Shown: positions 1-9,954 of the stretch, one piece after another
Position numbering within the stretch: position 1 is the stretch's first letter
Layout of the letters: each line of letters opens with the position of its first letter
NCBI GenBank assembly: GCA_946122785.1
Contig: CAMGYJ010000006.1
Coordinates: 39,328,066 to 39,392,065 of the forward strand
From: Linum tenue
Lineage: Eukaryota; Streptophyta; Magnoliopsida; Malpighiales; Linaceae
Direction: 5' to 3'
DNA: 64,000 nucleotides
The notes under the pieces: model-generated
Databases searched by the model: none
What the model was told of the DNA's origin: nothing
What the model saw: the letters and a program-made list of their open reading frames with translations, nothing else
Program-made: the position numbers and the translations under genes

Positions 1-2106
1 GCCTACTTCCTACATTTTTGTTATCTATTCGATCGGTTTAGGAGTTTGTGTTGGAGAATTCGAGCAAACTAACTAGTAGAGAGAGTAAATAAAGATAAAA
101 GCAGGTACTTCGGGGAACTATCCCTCACCATATCCTGGGACTACTATGAAATGTTTAGATAAGTAGGGTTTGTAGAATGTGGTGAGTAAGCTATTTTTCG
201 TGGGCTTTCGTGGTTATCCACATGCCTCCGAGTACGCATCCCCTAAACTCATGTCAGTCACCTCAATCGAGGCTATCGTATCTGGGGCATTAAGTTCATA
301 GCTCATTTCAATGGGTACACCATTAGGGATGGCAATCAAACCCATGGCCGCGGGTACCCGACCGCCCCATACCCAGTCAACGCGGGGAATCCCCGCTTTG
401 ACCGGGTATGGGGCGGGTATGGGTAAAACCCGCAAAAGGTTTGATGGGTATGGGGCGGGTATGGTTTTAGCCTCCCCCGCCCCATACCCATACCCATACC
501 CGCCCCACCAAGAGAATTTCTTCACATATCAAAAAATACGTGGATTAAATTGTAATCTATCAATGATGATGATGATAACTCGAGAAAATAAATAGTAGAA
601 ATGCAATTGAGTAACCACCTTAATCAAAACCTAATTCATTTCCCTCAATTCTCCTTCCACTCTTTCACTTTTCCCCTTGTCAACAAAATTATGTTAGTTA
701 ATTATTACTTAGTAAATGTATCAAGAGTTAGAGCATAATAATTTAAAAAATATTATAGTCTATATTATGTATTAATGGATGTTTTAGGATCATATTCTTT
801 GAATCGTATTTAGAAAATGACCGTGTTTTGTTGACTTCGTGATATAATAGGTTTGTTTATGGTTATAATTAAAACTTTTATTGTAAGTTTTAGGTATAAT
901 AATGTTGGATGTACGGGGATGGGTATTACCCATGGGTACCCGAAACCCACGGGTATGGGGATGGGTTTGCAAAACATTCCCCCGCATGGGTATGGGGCGG
1001 GTATGAGTTTGGGTATTTGAAGATGGGGATGGGGATAGTTTAGGCAAACCCGCCCCAAACCCGCCCCATTGCCATCCCTATACACCATAGGAAGGCATTC
1101 CTATGGCAGGGGTACGGTCTCCTCGTCCACCATAAAATCCTATTCATACGTCTAACCTTCATTTGCTTGATGGTGAATACCCGTCTAGCTCTAAAATTTC
1201 ATACCCAGCATTGAAGCTCAATTAGCCTAGTATAGAAGATTATGGCGACTTACCCAAACACAATCAAAGCTAGGGAAATAGTGAAATCAATTAGATAAAC
1301 ACATCATTCGTTAAAATCCTAAAATATCCATACATTACATAGTAACCCTAACCTAGGTTTTGGGTTTTGGAACCCCTATTACCTTAGAGGACTACTCAAT
1401 AAAGAAGGGAAGAAGATACATAAAGAAATTGGGGAAGACTTGTTGTTGATAAAGATGGCTCCACCTCTTCTAGCTCATCCTCCTTCTTCTCTTCTCCTTC
1501 CTTCGGATTCTCTCTCTTCTCTCTCTCTAACCAGAAATCCTATCTATAAATTAGCTCTCTCTAATGGGGGAAGGGGGTCTTCTATTTATAGCCTTCAGAG
1601 GACGGGCAAGTTCATGGCCAGCCAGGGTGAAGATCGCGATCTGCAAACGTCACTGTATTGGCCTTCAAATGCGAGGGGTTCGCGGGCTAACTTCGTCGTC
1701 GCGATTCGTGAATCGAGGCCACGAACTTCCTTACAGTTAGTGTGAACTGTGGCCGTAATCGGACTGGGAAAACTCTCTGTTTATCCTCGGCTAGATTCTT
1801 CACGAATTTTGTGCCTAAAGCCTCCAGATTCGCAGCTGTGATCTTTACCTTGAGTTCGCATTCTGTGTTCTCGGCCGTGATCTCCATCTCCAGGCTATGA
1901 TCATCATCCTTCTGCCCTTTTTGCTACACTTGTGTCCTTTTCCGTACCTAATTTGCATCTATTGTATAAAGCACCTAAAATCACATCATAATCAAATCGT
2001 AACAATATAGGGATGCAATCGGCGCTATTCACATGATTATGCACATGAATTGGCACGGAAAAAACCTAAATATGAAGAGTAAATAACACCAATTTAGGTG
2101 TTATCA
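1..2106 (-). mobile_element. Athila-type LTR, family E copy 1, open at the window edge
   Basis: On the minus strand this LTR begins TGATAACACC at 2106 and runs off the window. Two other copies of the same family lie at 16.8-21.6 kb and 18.4-19.6 kb. A TATAAATA box is read on the minus strand at 1583-1590. Just upstream of it, in LTR direction, is a GC-rich block (about 1630-1890) with palindromes such as AGATCGCGATCT at 1631-1642. The LTR is interrupted by a hAT-type miniature element at 324-1080. It abuts a decayed gag at 2107 with no primer site or clear polypurine tract, so it may be a separate insertion into that gag. The two ends of any parent element cannot both be seen. Confidence 0.7.
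324..1080. mobile_element. hAT-type non-autonomous miniature element, copy 1
   Basis: The element starts TAGGGATGGCAA and ends TTGCCATCCCTA, a perfect 12-bp terminal inverted repeat. It is flanked by a perfect 8-bp target duplication TACACCAT (316-323 and 1081-1088), the size made by hAT transposases. Both subterminal regions are packed with G/C-rich GGGTATGGGG-like repeats in inverted orientation, and the middle is AT-rich. No transposase coding is present, so it must be mobilised in trans. It sits in the family E LTR, and the unmutated duplication suggests a fairly recent insertion. A relative with the same ends is at 59113-59745. Confidence 0.92.
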
Positions 2107-2760
2107 TCTCCCTTAAAGTCCCTTCATCCTCATGAGTGAAGTGGATGATCTTCTTCCGATATTCCACCATCTTGGAAGGCGGGAAATAGCGATTCATGAA
2201 CTTGGTTAGCAGGTCGTCTCAAGATGTTATTGAGAGCGGATGACTATTGTTCAACCCACTTCGTGTCTTACCACTTAGGGATTAGGAAAAGATTCTCAAC
2301 CTAATGGCATTTTGAAGCACTCCAATAATCTTCAAGTCATCCGTTTATTCAAAGAATCTTTTGATGTGCTCCATTGGGGACTCATCTTCAAGACCATGAT
2401 ATTGAATGTTAATCTGTATCATGAAGATGAGGCCCGTCTTTATCTCAAATTTATTGGCTGCCACGAGAGAGTGTAGGATGCTCAACTGGATGCACACCAC
2501 CCGTGGAGTCATATGATCACCTCATTATGCAGCCTCGTTCGCCATCACTGGGTCTTGAACTATAACGTCTTTTACATACTCAACTTCCTCCTCAACTCCA
2601 AATTCTTCCTCAAATTCGACTTCAGGTTCAACATGAGGTTGACCGCAAATGTGAGCCTTTCTCTTACTTCCTTTAAATCCCTCTCTCGAGCTAGGAGTCA
2701 GATAGTATGATTGATGTTGTCGTCTAGCTGTCCTAAAGTTGTCAGGTTACTTTGGGCCAT
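2107..2760 (-). pseudogene. decayed Athila-type gag fragment
   Basis: Translating the minus strand gives disjointed pieces that match the gag proteins elsewhere in this window: a stretch around 'ANKFEIKTGL', a stretch 'SPMEHIKRFFE', and near 2110-2200 a clear 'FMNRYFPPSKMVEYRKKI' segment. Several stop codons and at least one frameshift separate the pieces. The gag breaks off exactly where the family E LTR starts at 2106, which implies either insertion of the LTR into this gag or a deletion. Confidence 0.6.
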
Positions 2761-3430
2761 ACACCTCCTGCACACACTTCACACAACACAAGCAAATCCC
2801 ATGAATAGCAAGATCCAAACTCAAATTGCAAGAAAATAAATGCTAGATTAATAATAGACAACTTTTTCTTAATAAATAGACTGTATTCCCTGACAAAGGC
2901 ACCAAAAAATAAATGTTGGATCCAAACTCAAATTGCAAGAAAATAAATGCTATACTAAAAATAAACACTACCAGTACTACGTTGTCCAAACTATAGGCCA
3001 AGCGCAAGCCATAACCTGGTGTAGGATATGATAAGTATTTCAATATCAACCGGGTCAGACTATCTATCCTTTCTTCAACCGTATACACGTTATCTAGAAA
3101 TCAAATTGTGGTTGAAGATAAGGAAACTAATCAAGCAAGCAAAGTAAACGCTGGTGAATTCAAATGAGAAAGGATCACTCGGACAATATTCCACCTGTTC
3201 ATGTTGAGACGCAATCGTGACACTTTAATGCGATAGGTTATTTTTTCATCTACCATTAGGAAACTAAAGTAGCATGGATCCTCTATTTGAGGGCATCCTA
3301 GCACGTTCAATCGAGCTAATCGGAGGAACGTACCTCATACCCGCAAAATATGATTAAAGCGTTCAATTCTACTCCCTTGAGGTAAACCCGGACTAGCGCA
3401 AAGTAACCAATCACTCTTAATCATGGCACT
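2761..3430 (-). mobile_element. primer site remnant and eroded LTR
   Basis: Position 2887-2904 on the minus strand reads as a degraded primer-binding site, about two thirds identical to the 3' end complement of plant tRNA-Asp. It lies upstream of the decayed gag, as expected for this element. Sequence from about 2905 onward should be its 5' LTR but is too eroded to delimit. The phrase 'ccaaactcaaattgcaagaaaataaatgct' occurs twice nearby, at about 2815 and 2922. Confidence 0.4.
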
Positions 3431-3883
3431 CTATGGTAATTGATAGACTTGGCAATTGGGTCGGGTTGGGTAATTTCGGGTTGGGGACTTGGTTTATATG
3501 TCAGCTCATGTTGGGTTGGCTGATTTTGGGTCAAATATTGACCCAACCCATCGAATTTTGGGTCGGGTTAAAGGTCATTTTCGGTTACGAGCGCTCTCAG
3601 AAACAATATCAAACGTGCTTAATATTTTTTTAAAGATCACAAATCTTCACATATGCATGGCAATAGTTTACCTAACACATGTCAATAACATATTCTCAAA
3701 TCCTCCCATGCTAATGAAATGAAATAAAAATTGTCAAAAAAAATAAAAATCCCAATAGTAATACTACTACTAGAAAAATACATGATATTTCATTATCCTT
3801 AAACTCCAACCATGTTTTTCATATCTTGGTGATTTTTTTAAATGTATCACCAATTTATGAGTGCTTTTATCATTTTGGAAGTG
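3431..3883. other. no gene; G-rich hAT-like end and AT-rich filler
   Basis: At 3444-3580 the sequence is rich in GGGTCGGGTTGGG-like repeats and starts with a TAGACTTGGCAATT stretch that recalls hAT termini. No matching opposite end with an 8-bp duplication was found. The rest is AT-rich with nothing recognisable. Confidence 0.3.
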
Positions 3884-5302
3884 TGATTCGGGCCTATTGT
3901 ACACTTTTTATCCTCGTTTCTCTTTGACGTTTGTTGCAATTGAGCTCCAAAAAGGGTGGTTTTACGCTAGGTTTCTTGTGTTTCAGTGTGTTTCAGATTC
4001 TAACAGGTGAAACCAACCGCAGATTCAAAGGTTGGAAGAAAAGGAGCAAAGACCGGGCAAAGAGGAGGAATCAACCGGTGTTCACGGTCTACCATTGGGG
4101 TTCACGGTAACCACAACTCGTGAACCAAGAAGCGTCCAGAGGGGTTTCTGAGGTTACTTACCCCAAGGTTGTTCACGGTCGCTAAAACCGTGAACCCAAG
4201 AAGTGAAGCGGTGCGTTTTGGTTCAACACACTGTGTTCACGGATGCGTTTTGATGTTCACGACCGTGAACTTGAGCCTAGAACTGGGCACGATCTTAGTA
4301 TAAAGAGCTAGCTGAAAGGAAGAAGAAGGGGAGAGACCTAGTGTGAGAAACTTATTCTTCTTTAGATTTCTAGAGTGAGAAAGTGATGAACCAAAGAAGA
4401 GGAGAAGCTAGGATTTCATCTTCAAGCAAGGAATTCATAATTACTCCCCCAAAAGAGGATATCTTCAACACAAGGAGCAAGGCCAACATCTCTTTGATGG
4501 TTTCCCTTTTCCTCTCTTGTGTTTTCCCTTCTCCTAGCATGGAGTAGTCCCTTCTTTCACTTGGTTGTTTGTAAACCCTAGCTACAATTATGTGAATGCT
4601 TGTATGAATTGAATGATTTGTGTGTGGTTGTGCTTAATGTGAATGTGGAGGTATTATTCATGAATGATTGTGTTGTGTGAAATCCTATACATCTAATTGC
4701 CATTCTAACCTAGGTAGAGAGAAAACCCCCTCCCTTTCTTTGAAAGAGGCTTGAATGTTGGGTTTCCTTGGGCAATTCATTGTCTCCTAGTTAGGTTAAT
4801 GCAGGGTAAACCTCCTATTTCGTATTAGCACTTAGGATTCGGTTGTGGGTGGCCGTCCGAATTCCAATTCGAGGGTGAAGTCTGGCCAATCCTTAGTCAT
4901 TAGGTTAAGAGAGTCGCACTATTGGCTTGGATCGTACCCCTTTCCTCGACCTAGGGACTAAGAGGGTAGCTTTGGCTACTTGTTAGACTTCTTTGCGGTT
5001 TACAACCCCCTCACCACACACGGACGTTCGATCCTTCAAGTCGTAATTGCTAGCTAAGGGAGCAACACCCGGGTGAAGCCTTCTCAATTAGTGTCAAAAC
5101 CATTTCATCTTTGCAAAGTGCTTTAGCTTTAGATCTCTGTTTTCACCAAAACTATCCGTTAGATAATGTTTCAAACAATCGAAGTAGCAGTACATGGGCC
5201 GGCCCGGGTTGATATTTAAACATATTTCCCCTATATTGCACCAATCTAAGGTTTATACTTGGGCCTTAGGTGGGATTTTATTGTGATAGTCAGAGCGAGT
5301 CA
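3884..5302 (+). mobile_element. Athila-type LTR, family A copy 1
   Basis: The LTR starts TGATTCGGGC and ends GAGCGAGTCA, with a primer-binding site 7 bp later, so it is a 5' LTR on the plus strand. It contains several GTTCACGGT/ACCGTGAAC motifs at about 4080-4275, then TATAAAGA at 4299-4306, as expected for a U3 promoter. Its last 200 bp are well conserved with the other family A copies (A2 24.1 kb, A3 30.7 kb, A4 56.5-62.9 kb). The downstream gag is broken at about 6060, so no partner LTR is visible. Confidence 0.8.
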
Positions 5303-5308
5303 AGTTTT

Positions 5309-5326
5309 TGGCGTCGTTGCCGGGGA
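5309..5326 (+). other. primer-binding site, tRNA-Asp type
   Basis: TGGCGTCGTTGCCGGGGA matches the complement of the 3' end of plant tRNA-Asp(GTC) at 17 of 18 positions as I recall that tRNA. It lies 7 bp after the LTR end. This is the usual primer site of Athila elements. Confidence 0.85.
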
Positions 5327-5451
5327 GTCTTCGGTCTGTTATTATGAAAAGATTGTTTGGTGTTAATCTAGCTTTTAATTTTTATTTTGTTAAGTGTGAA
5401 GTGTACTTGTGTTAGACGTGTTGTGTTCTTTGAGTGTTTGTAGGGAGGTAC

Positions 5452-6058
5452 ATGGCCCAGAGCAATCCGGCTCCTTTAACACCACTTGACGAGGACATCA
5501 ACCGGACTCTCCGACTTTTAGCTCGAGAGAGGGAGCAAGCGGAGGAAAGAAGGAGAATTGAAGAGAGGGGACAACAAGTTGGTCCTGGATTTGAAGGAAT
5601 TTAAGGAGAAGTTGAAGTTGAGATGGTGGGGAGAATTAACATCGAGGGGCTCATCCGATTCAAAAACCCAAATGTGGAAGCGGGAGCCAAGGACTATGGG
5701 CTATAACATGGCTCCACGGGCGGCGGATATCCAATCTCCCATCTTACATTCACTCATGGCCGCCAAAAACTTTGAAATCAAGCCCGCTCTTGTGACGATG
5801 ATTCAAAACAACACCTACTTACATGGGCTTGCCAATGAATCACCACTAGAGCATGTCCAAAGGTTTCTTGAGATAACGGGAAGCTTGAAGATAAATGGCA
5901 TCCCTGAGGAGGCGTTGCGATTGATGCTCTTCCCCTACTCTTTGGCGGGGAAGTCATTCCGATGGCTCCACACTTCCCTTCTCCCAAACCATTACGAACC
6001 ACGAACTACTTCAAGCACACTTCCTCGACTAATCTTGCTATCCACAAACCGAGCATAG
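5452..6058 (+). pseudogene. broken gag of family A element 1
   Basis: The frame opens at the ATG at 5452 with 'DEDINRTLRLLAREREQA', the same start as the gag at 24296. A stop and a frameshift at about 5600-5700 move the homology into another frame. It then runs through 'NMAPRAADIQSPILH' and 'ESPLEHVQRFLEITGSLKING', the typical Athila gag core, to about 5970. The last residues no longer match gag and the sequence passes into D1-type untranslated DNA at about 6060. It is not functional: matrix and capsid parts are incomplete and there is no protease. Confidence 0.75.
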
Positions 6059-6060
6059 TA

Positions 6061-7483
6061 ATGAAGGAGGTCAACAAACAATTTAGGTGTTTCAATGGCT
6101 TGAGTGCCAAGAAAACCTTTCTAGAGCATACACTTAGACTTTATGGCAACTCTCTACTTTTATTGACCCCGTTTTATTACCTCTTTTTCGTTTCTTTTTT
6201 CTACTTTGCATTTTTTTTCGAGGAGTGTACTAGAGAGTTAAAACCTTGCCACCTTAACACTTAACGAAAAATGTTCTCTATTAAGAACTTCCTCCAACAC
6301 TACTTCTTTATTCCTAGCAAGAACCGTGCAAAATCCACCTATGTAGAACCTCAATGGAGCTCAAAAGCGAAAGCTCCGGGACACAAGGATGAGTCACAAC
6401 GGTTTAGACATGAAGAAAGGATGAGGGGTCATTCTATCAATCACCATTAAGCTCACAAGCAACAAGCTCCTAACATGAGAACAACCCCCAAAGTCACATG
6501 GCTCAAAGGGGTTTACTAGAGGATAAAATGTTTCGGGACAATCAACTTTTGGGCATGGACTAATCCTATGCCTCCATCATACTAACTAGTGACAATGGTG
6601 GATGTTGTTTTTCATGTTCAGAGGGATCTAAGCACACAAGAAGAAGACGATCGGCACACAACTCACATGGCTACCTAATCACCCAATCGTCTAGAAGCGA
6701 AAAATGGGTAAAATCGTAAAGCATAAAAGCGTAATTTTTTATGCATACTGTAAAATAGCTAAAAATGTGTTAGGTACGACATATAATATGTAAATCATGA
6801 GTGCACGGAATTTAGATAAGTTAATAAATACTTGCAATTCATGCCTAAGTAGAGCAACTCATGACATCTTAACAATGAGTTCATAAACATAGATCTTAAC
6901 AATAAGCCACCTTCTTCTCTATGCTAATGAATTTGGGAAGGGCTCGGGTGGTGAATTAGATGACTCTATTGAAACTAAGAATGCATCCAAGTACCTGGTA
7001 TGTATCTTTTAATCTCAAATGTAACATATCGTTGGTGATTTACCTTTAAAAGATACATTTTGTAATTAATTTCATGAATAGAATACCTCATTTAGTGAAC
7101 TAGAAGCGTCAAAGCATAAAGAATTTTGGTGAATTAGAAGCGTAAAAGTGTAAGCTTTTAAGATTTAAAGCACATTTGTTCGATTTTATAAACTAAAGAT
7201 TTTATGTGGAAACAAAAGCATTTTGGTGACCTAGAAGCGTAAAACTGTAAGTTCTTGTTTTAAAGCGCGATTTTGACTGCATTGAGCTCGACATTGCCGT
7301 CAATGACGTAAAATAAAGGGTAGAACGATGTTACCACATAGCTTGTCGAGTGAAAGTCGGGACATAATTGGGCTGGTTTCAAGAGACGAGAGAAGGCTTC
7401 ACATGGAGAAAACACAAAAACACAAACACATTCTCGCAGAGGGCGAGGTTATGGCAAAATAATAGTACTTATCATAAAAACAA
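6061..7483 (-). mobile_element. 3' untranslated region of element D1, with an unexplained insert
   Basis: Read on the minus strand, 6061-6690 and about 7265-7483 match the non-coding region before the 3' LTR of the C and D elements (compare 12.1-12.8 kb and 31.7-32.3 kb). Shared phrases include one around 'ctatgcctccatcat' and one around 'gacattgccgtcaatg'. Between them, about 6690-7265, is a stretch that is absent from the relatives and has repeated 'tagaagcgtaaaa' motifs and a 'gtatcttttaa'/'ttaaaagatac' inverted pair. No coding is seen. Confidence 0.55.
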
Positions 7484-8623
7484 GGCAAAATACACCTTCA
7501 TATCCATAGCTTTCACACTTGTGACAAATATAGCCATAACTATTGGAAAACACAAAATAGCCAGGATTTTAAATTTTATATGCAAAATCTAGCCTTTTCA
7601 GGGAAAAGTTTAACGATGTTAATGACTTGGTCAGTTAGGTTAATGTTAGAGTGACTAGGATGCCAAATCGTCGCACACATAAGCGACAACTCATCCATAC
7701 TTGCCACATAAATGCCATGTCATATTTTAATTTAAAAATAAAAAATAAAACAAATTAATTTCTATTTCCTCTCTCCCCCACTCACCGCCTGTCCACCACC
7801 GACCTCCTCTCCTTTCTTCTTCTTCTTCCTCCCCTTCCCCTGATTCTGTCGGTAGCCTCTGGCGACTGCTCAGCTACATCAGCAACGCCACGGGTTGGAT
7901 CCTGACTTCCCAAAATCTCCTCGACGCATCACGCCGCTCAAAAGTTTGAGATTGGGGATCATCGTCTATCGCCGCTCAAATTTTATAAGCAGTCATCGTC
8001 GGACTTGTTCGATCTCTTTCAAGATCTGCTTTAAACCTCCAGCTCCGTCACCGCCAACTCTCACCCCTAGATCCGGTGAACACCAATTCCAATAATCCCA
8101 TCAATCTTCTTCGCCGCCTTCCTCTTGCTATCCTCTGCTCCCTCCTGTTCTTTCTCCCCAAAATCCATCGTCCTCGGTACGGGAGCGAGTGAGAGTGATT
8201 CATGGGGATTGGGGAGGGTTGAAGATGATGGTGATGGTGGGGATTGGGAAGTAGGGTTGAAGATGATGCTGATTCGTGGGTATTGGGGAGGGTTGAAGAT
8301 AATGGTGATGGTGGGGATTGGGAAGTAGGGTTGAAGATGATGCTGATGGTGGAGGGGAAGAACCAGAAGAAAGGAATTGTGGTGGGGTTGGTGGGGATTG
8401 GGGAGTCGGGGCATTTAGGTTTTTTTTTATTAGAATAGAAAATGTACATTCATCTTATATATATTTGTTCTGTTAATCCACGTCAACATTTCCGTCAGTC
8501 CAGTCAGATTGTTAAGTAACATCTTTAAAGAGATGGACGAAATTGGCTATTTTGTGTTTTTGGATAGTTATGGCTATATTTGTCACAAACGTGAAACTTA
8601 TGGCTATAGAAGTGTATTTTTCC
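7484..8623. mobile_element. Mutator-like element, candidate Pack-MULE
   Basis: Roughly 80-bp terminal inverted repeats bound the element: the left end reads GGCAAAATACACC and the right end, reversed, GGAAAAATACACT. Both continue into the shared blocks 'TGTGACAAATATAGCCATA' and 'CACAAAATAGCCA'. Flanking direct repeats are taaaaacaa (7475-7483) and taaaaaacaa (8624-8633), a 9-bp duplication with one extra A. There is no transposase. The centre (about 7760-8430) is C/T-rich then GC-rich, unlike the AT-rich ends, as expected for captured gene sequence. It splits the untranslated part of D1. Confidence 0.8.
8205..8360. repeat. 74-bp tandem repeat, two copies
   Basis: The block beginning 'ggggagggttgaagat' at 8211 recurs at 8285 with only a few differences. 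It lies inside the presumed captured segment of the Mutator-like element and explains the short glycine/aspartate-rich and proline-rich reading frames here. Confidence 0.8.
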
Positions 8624-8633
8624 TAAAAAACAA

Positions 8634-9824
8634 ACACAAACCTACATTGGGTTGCCTCCCAACAAGCGCTACTTTTATGTCATAAGCTAGATGGTTGCTC
8701 TTTAAGCCTCGGTCCATCCTAAGACTTCCTTGAAGTTGAGGTTATCATCATCGAGGTGGAACCTTAATACATGAGCATATAGAATGACATTTGATTATGA
8801 CTCTTGAACTTAAGTGAGATGAAGCCTTCACCCTCGAGACCACTCCTTCTCCTTTTCTTCTTCTTTCTCCTTGCCCCACACCATTTAGTCCATCATTGAT
8901 TGACTTCCATCGCATCCACCAAGAGGGATCACTGATGGTTTGGCCTTGGCTTGGCAAAGAGTTGCGAATGGATCCTTGCTAAGAAACTCCTCGAAATTTG
9001 GTGGAGATTTCTCAATAATCTCATGGCCGATGCAAGCCTCTTCCACTAGGACTTCTTCCTTAGCATGAAAACTAATTGCTTCATTCAACTCCTTCCCTTC
9101 TTTACATTCCTCTCCTTGTGGATCCTCAAGAAATTCTTCTTCGTTTGTTTCTACCTCCTCCACGACTTCTTCTATCATCTTCCCTCGCTCTTTCGCAAGC
9201 ATGTGTTGGATAGAAAGTTTCCAATCAATGTCTTTGATTGACCCAACCCACATCTCCTCATTGAGAACCTCTTCTTCGATGTTTGAAATGAAGTACGGAA
9301 GAGCGGTGGCTACCTCATGATGACATTCCAATTCTTGAGCATCACGGTGGCCATCCTTGACAACTTCCGACCGTTATACTTCATCCTCGAGGCTTGCCTC
9401 TTCATGTTCCTTTTCTTCACCAACCATTAAGAATCTTTCTTGAGTGAACCGTGCACAAGCTTCCTCAACCATTGAGTTTAGCTTCTCCGTGATCTAGCGT
9501 ATTTCCTTCGCTTCATAGAGGAAATTCGAGTGAGGTGGCTCCAATGTTGGGAAGGCCGGTTCTGAATATGATCTCTCATTATTTGATGCAAACTTCCCCA
9601 CCAAAAGCTCCAATTGGATGTTCTCTTCTTGTTGTGGAGGGTAACCTTCATAATATGGATAGAACTCTTGACCATCCGGGGGATACGGTTGCTCATCATA
9701 GGAAGGTATTTCGTAGTCAACCCTGGATCCGTTCTCCTTCTTGATAGCCCCGTGTTGGCTCGGGGTAAAACCATTCGGATATTGGTGGATACCCCCACGT
9801 GTAGGAGAAGCTATCGGGATCCAT
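8634..9824 (-). pseudogene. D1 accessory ORF of unknown function, non-autonomous Athila-like element
   Basis: Minus-strand coding begins about 105 bp after the primer site, at an ATG at 9822-9824 followed by 'DPDSFSYTWGYPP'. The N-terminal half is broken by stops and shifts. The C-terminal half is open from 9331 to 8885 (148 residues): acidic, with 'EEACIGHEIIEKSPPNFEEF' and 'PLGGCDGSQSMM'. The same protein occurs in element D2 at 32598-33700, although neither element carries recognisable polymerase. After the ORF comes the 'gcgct...tgggaggcaaccca' motif (about 8650-8685) that follows the coding region in all Athila-like elements here. Function unknown. Confidence 0.6.
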
Positions 9825-9930
9825 GGCTCAACTCTGCATCACAACAAGATAAAATACAAAACAAAATAAAAGACAAGGTAGAAAATTCTAGAGTAACACT
9901 AAAAGACTTTCAAAATAATGGACCGTACGT

Positions 9931-9948
9931 TCCCCGGCAATAGCGCCA
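9931..9948 (-). other. primer-binding site of element D1
   Basis: On the minus strand this reads TGGCGCTATTGCCGGGGA, 16 of 18 matches to the tRNA-Asp complement. It lies 6 bp after the end of the LTR at 9955, so that LTR is the 5' LTR of D1. Confidence 0.85.
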
Positions 9949-9954
9949 AAAACT

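Noticed and set aside
5309..5326. Sequences at 5309, 9931, 24154 and 33812 look like the end of a tRNA gene
   Set aside because: Each is only the 18-nt complement of the tRNA-Asp 3' end, placed 6-7 bp after an LTR. There is no cloverleaf, so these are primer-binding sites and not tRNA genes.
8048..8449. Overlapping proline/histidine-rich and glycine-rich ORFs
   Set aside because: Open in several frames because of the 74-bp tandem repeat and biased composition. No domain is recognisable, so they are treated as part of the Mutator-like element.
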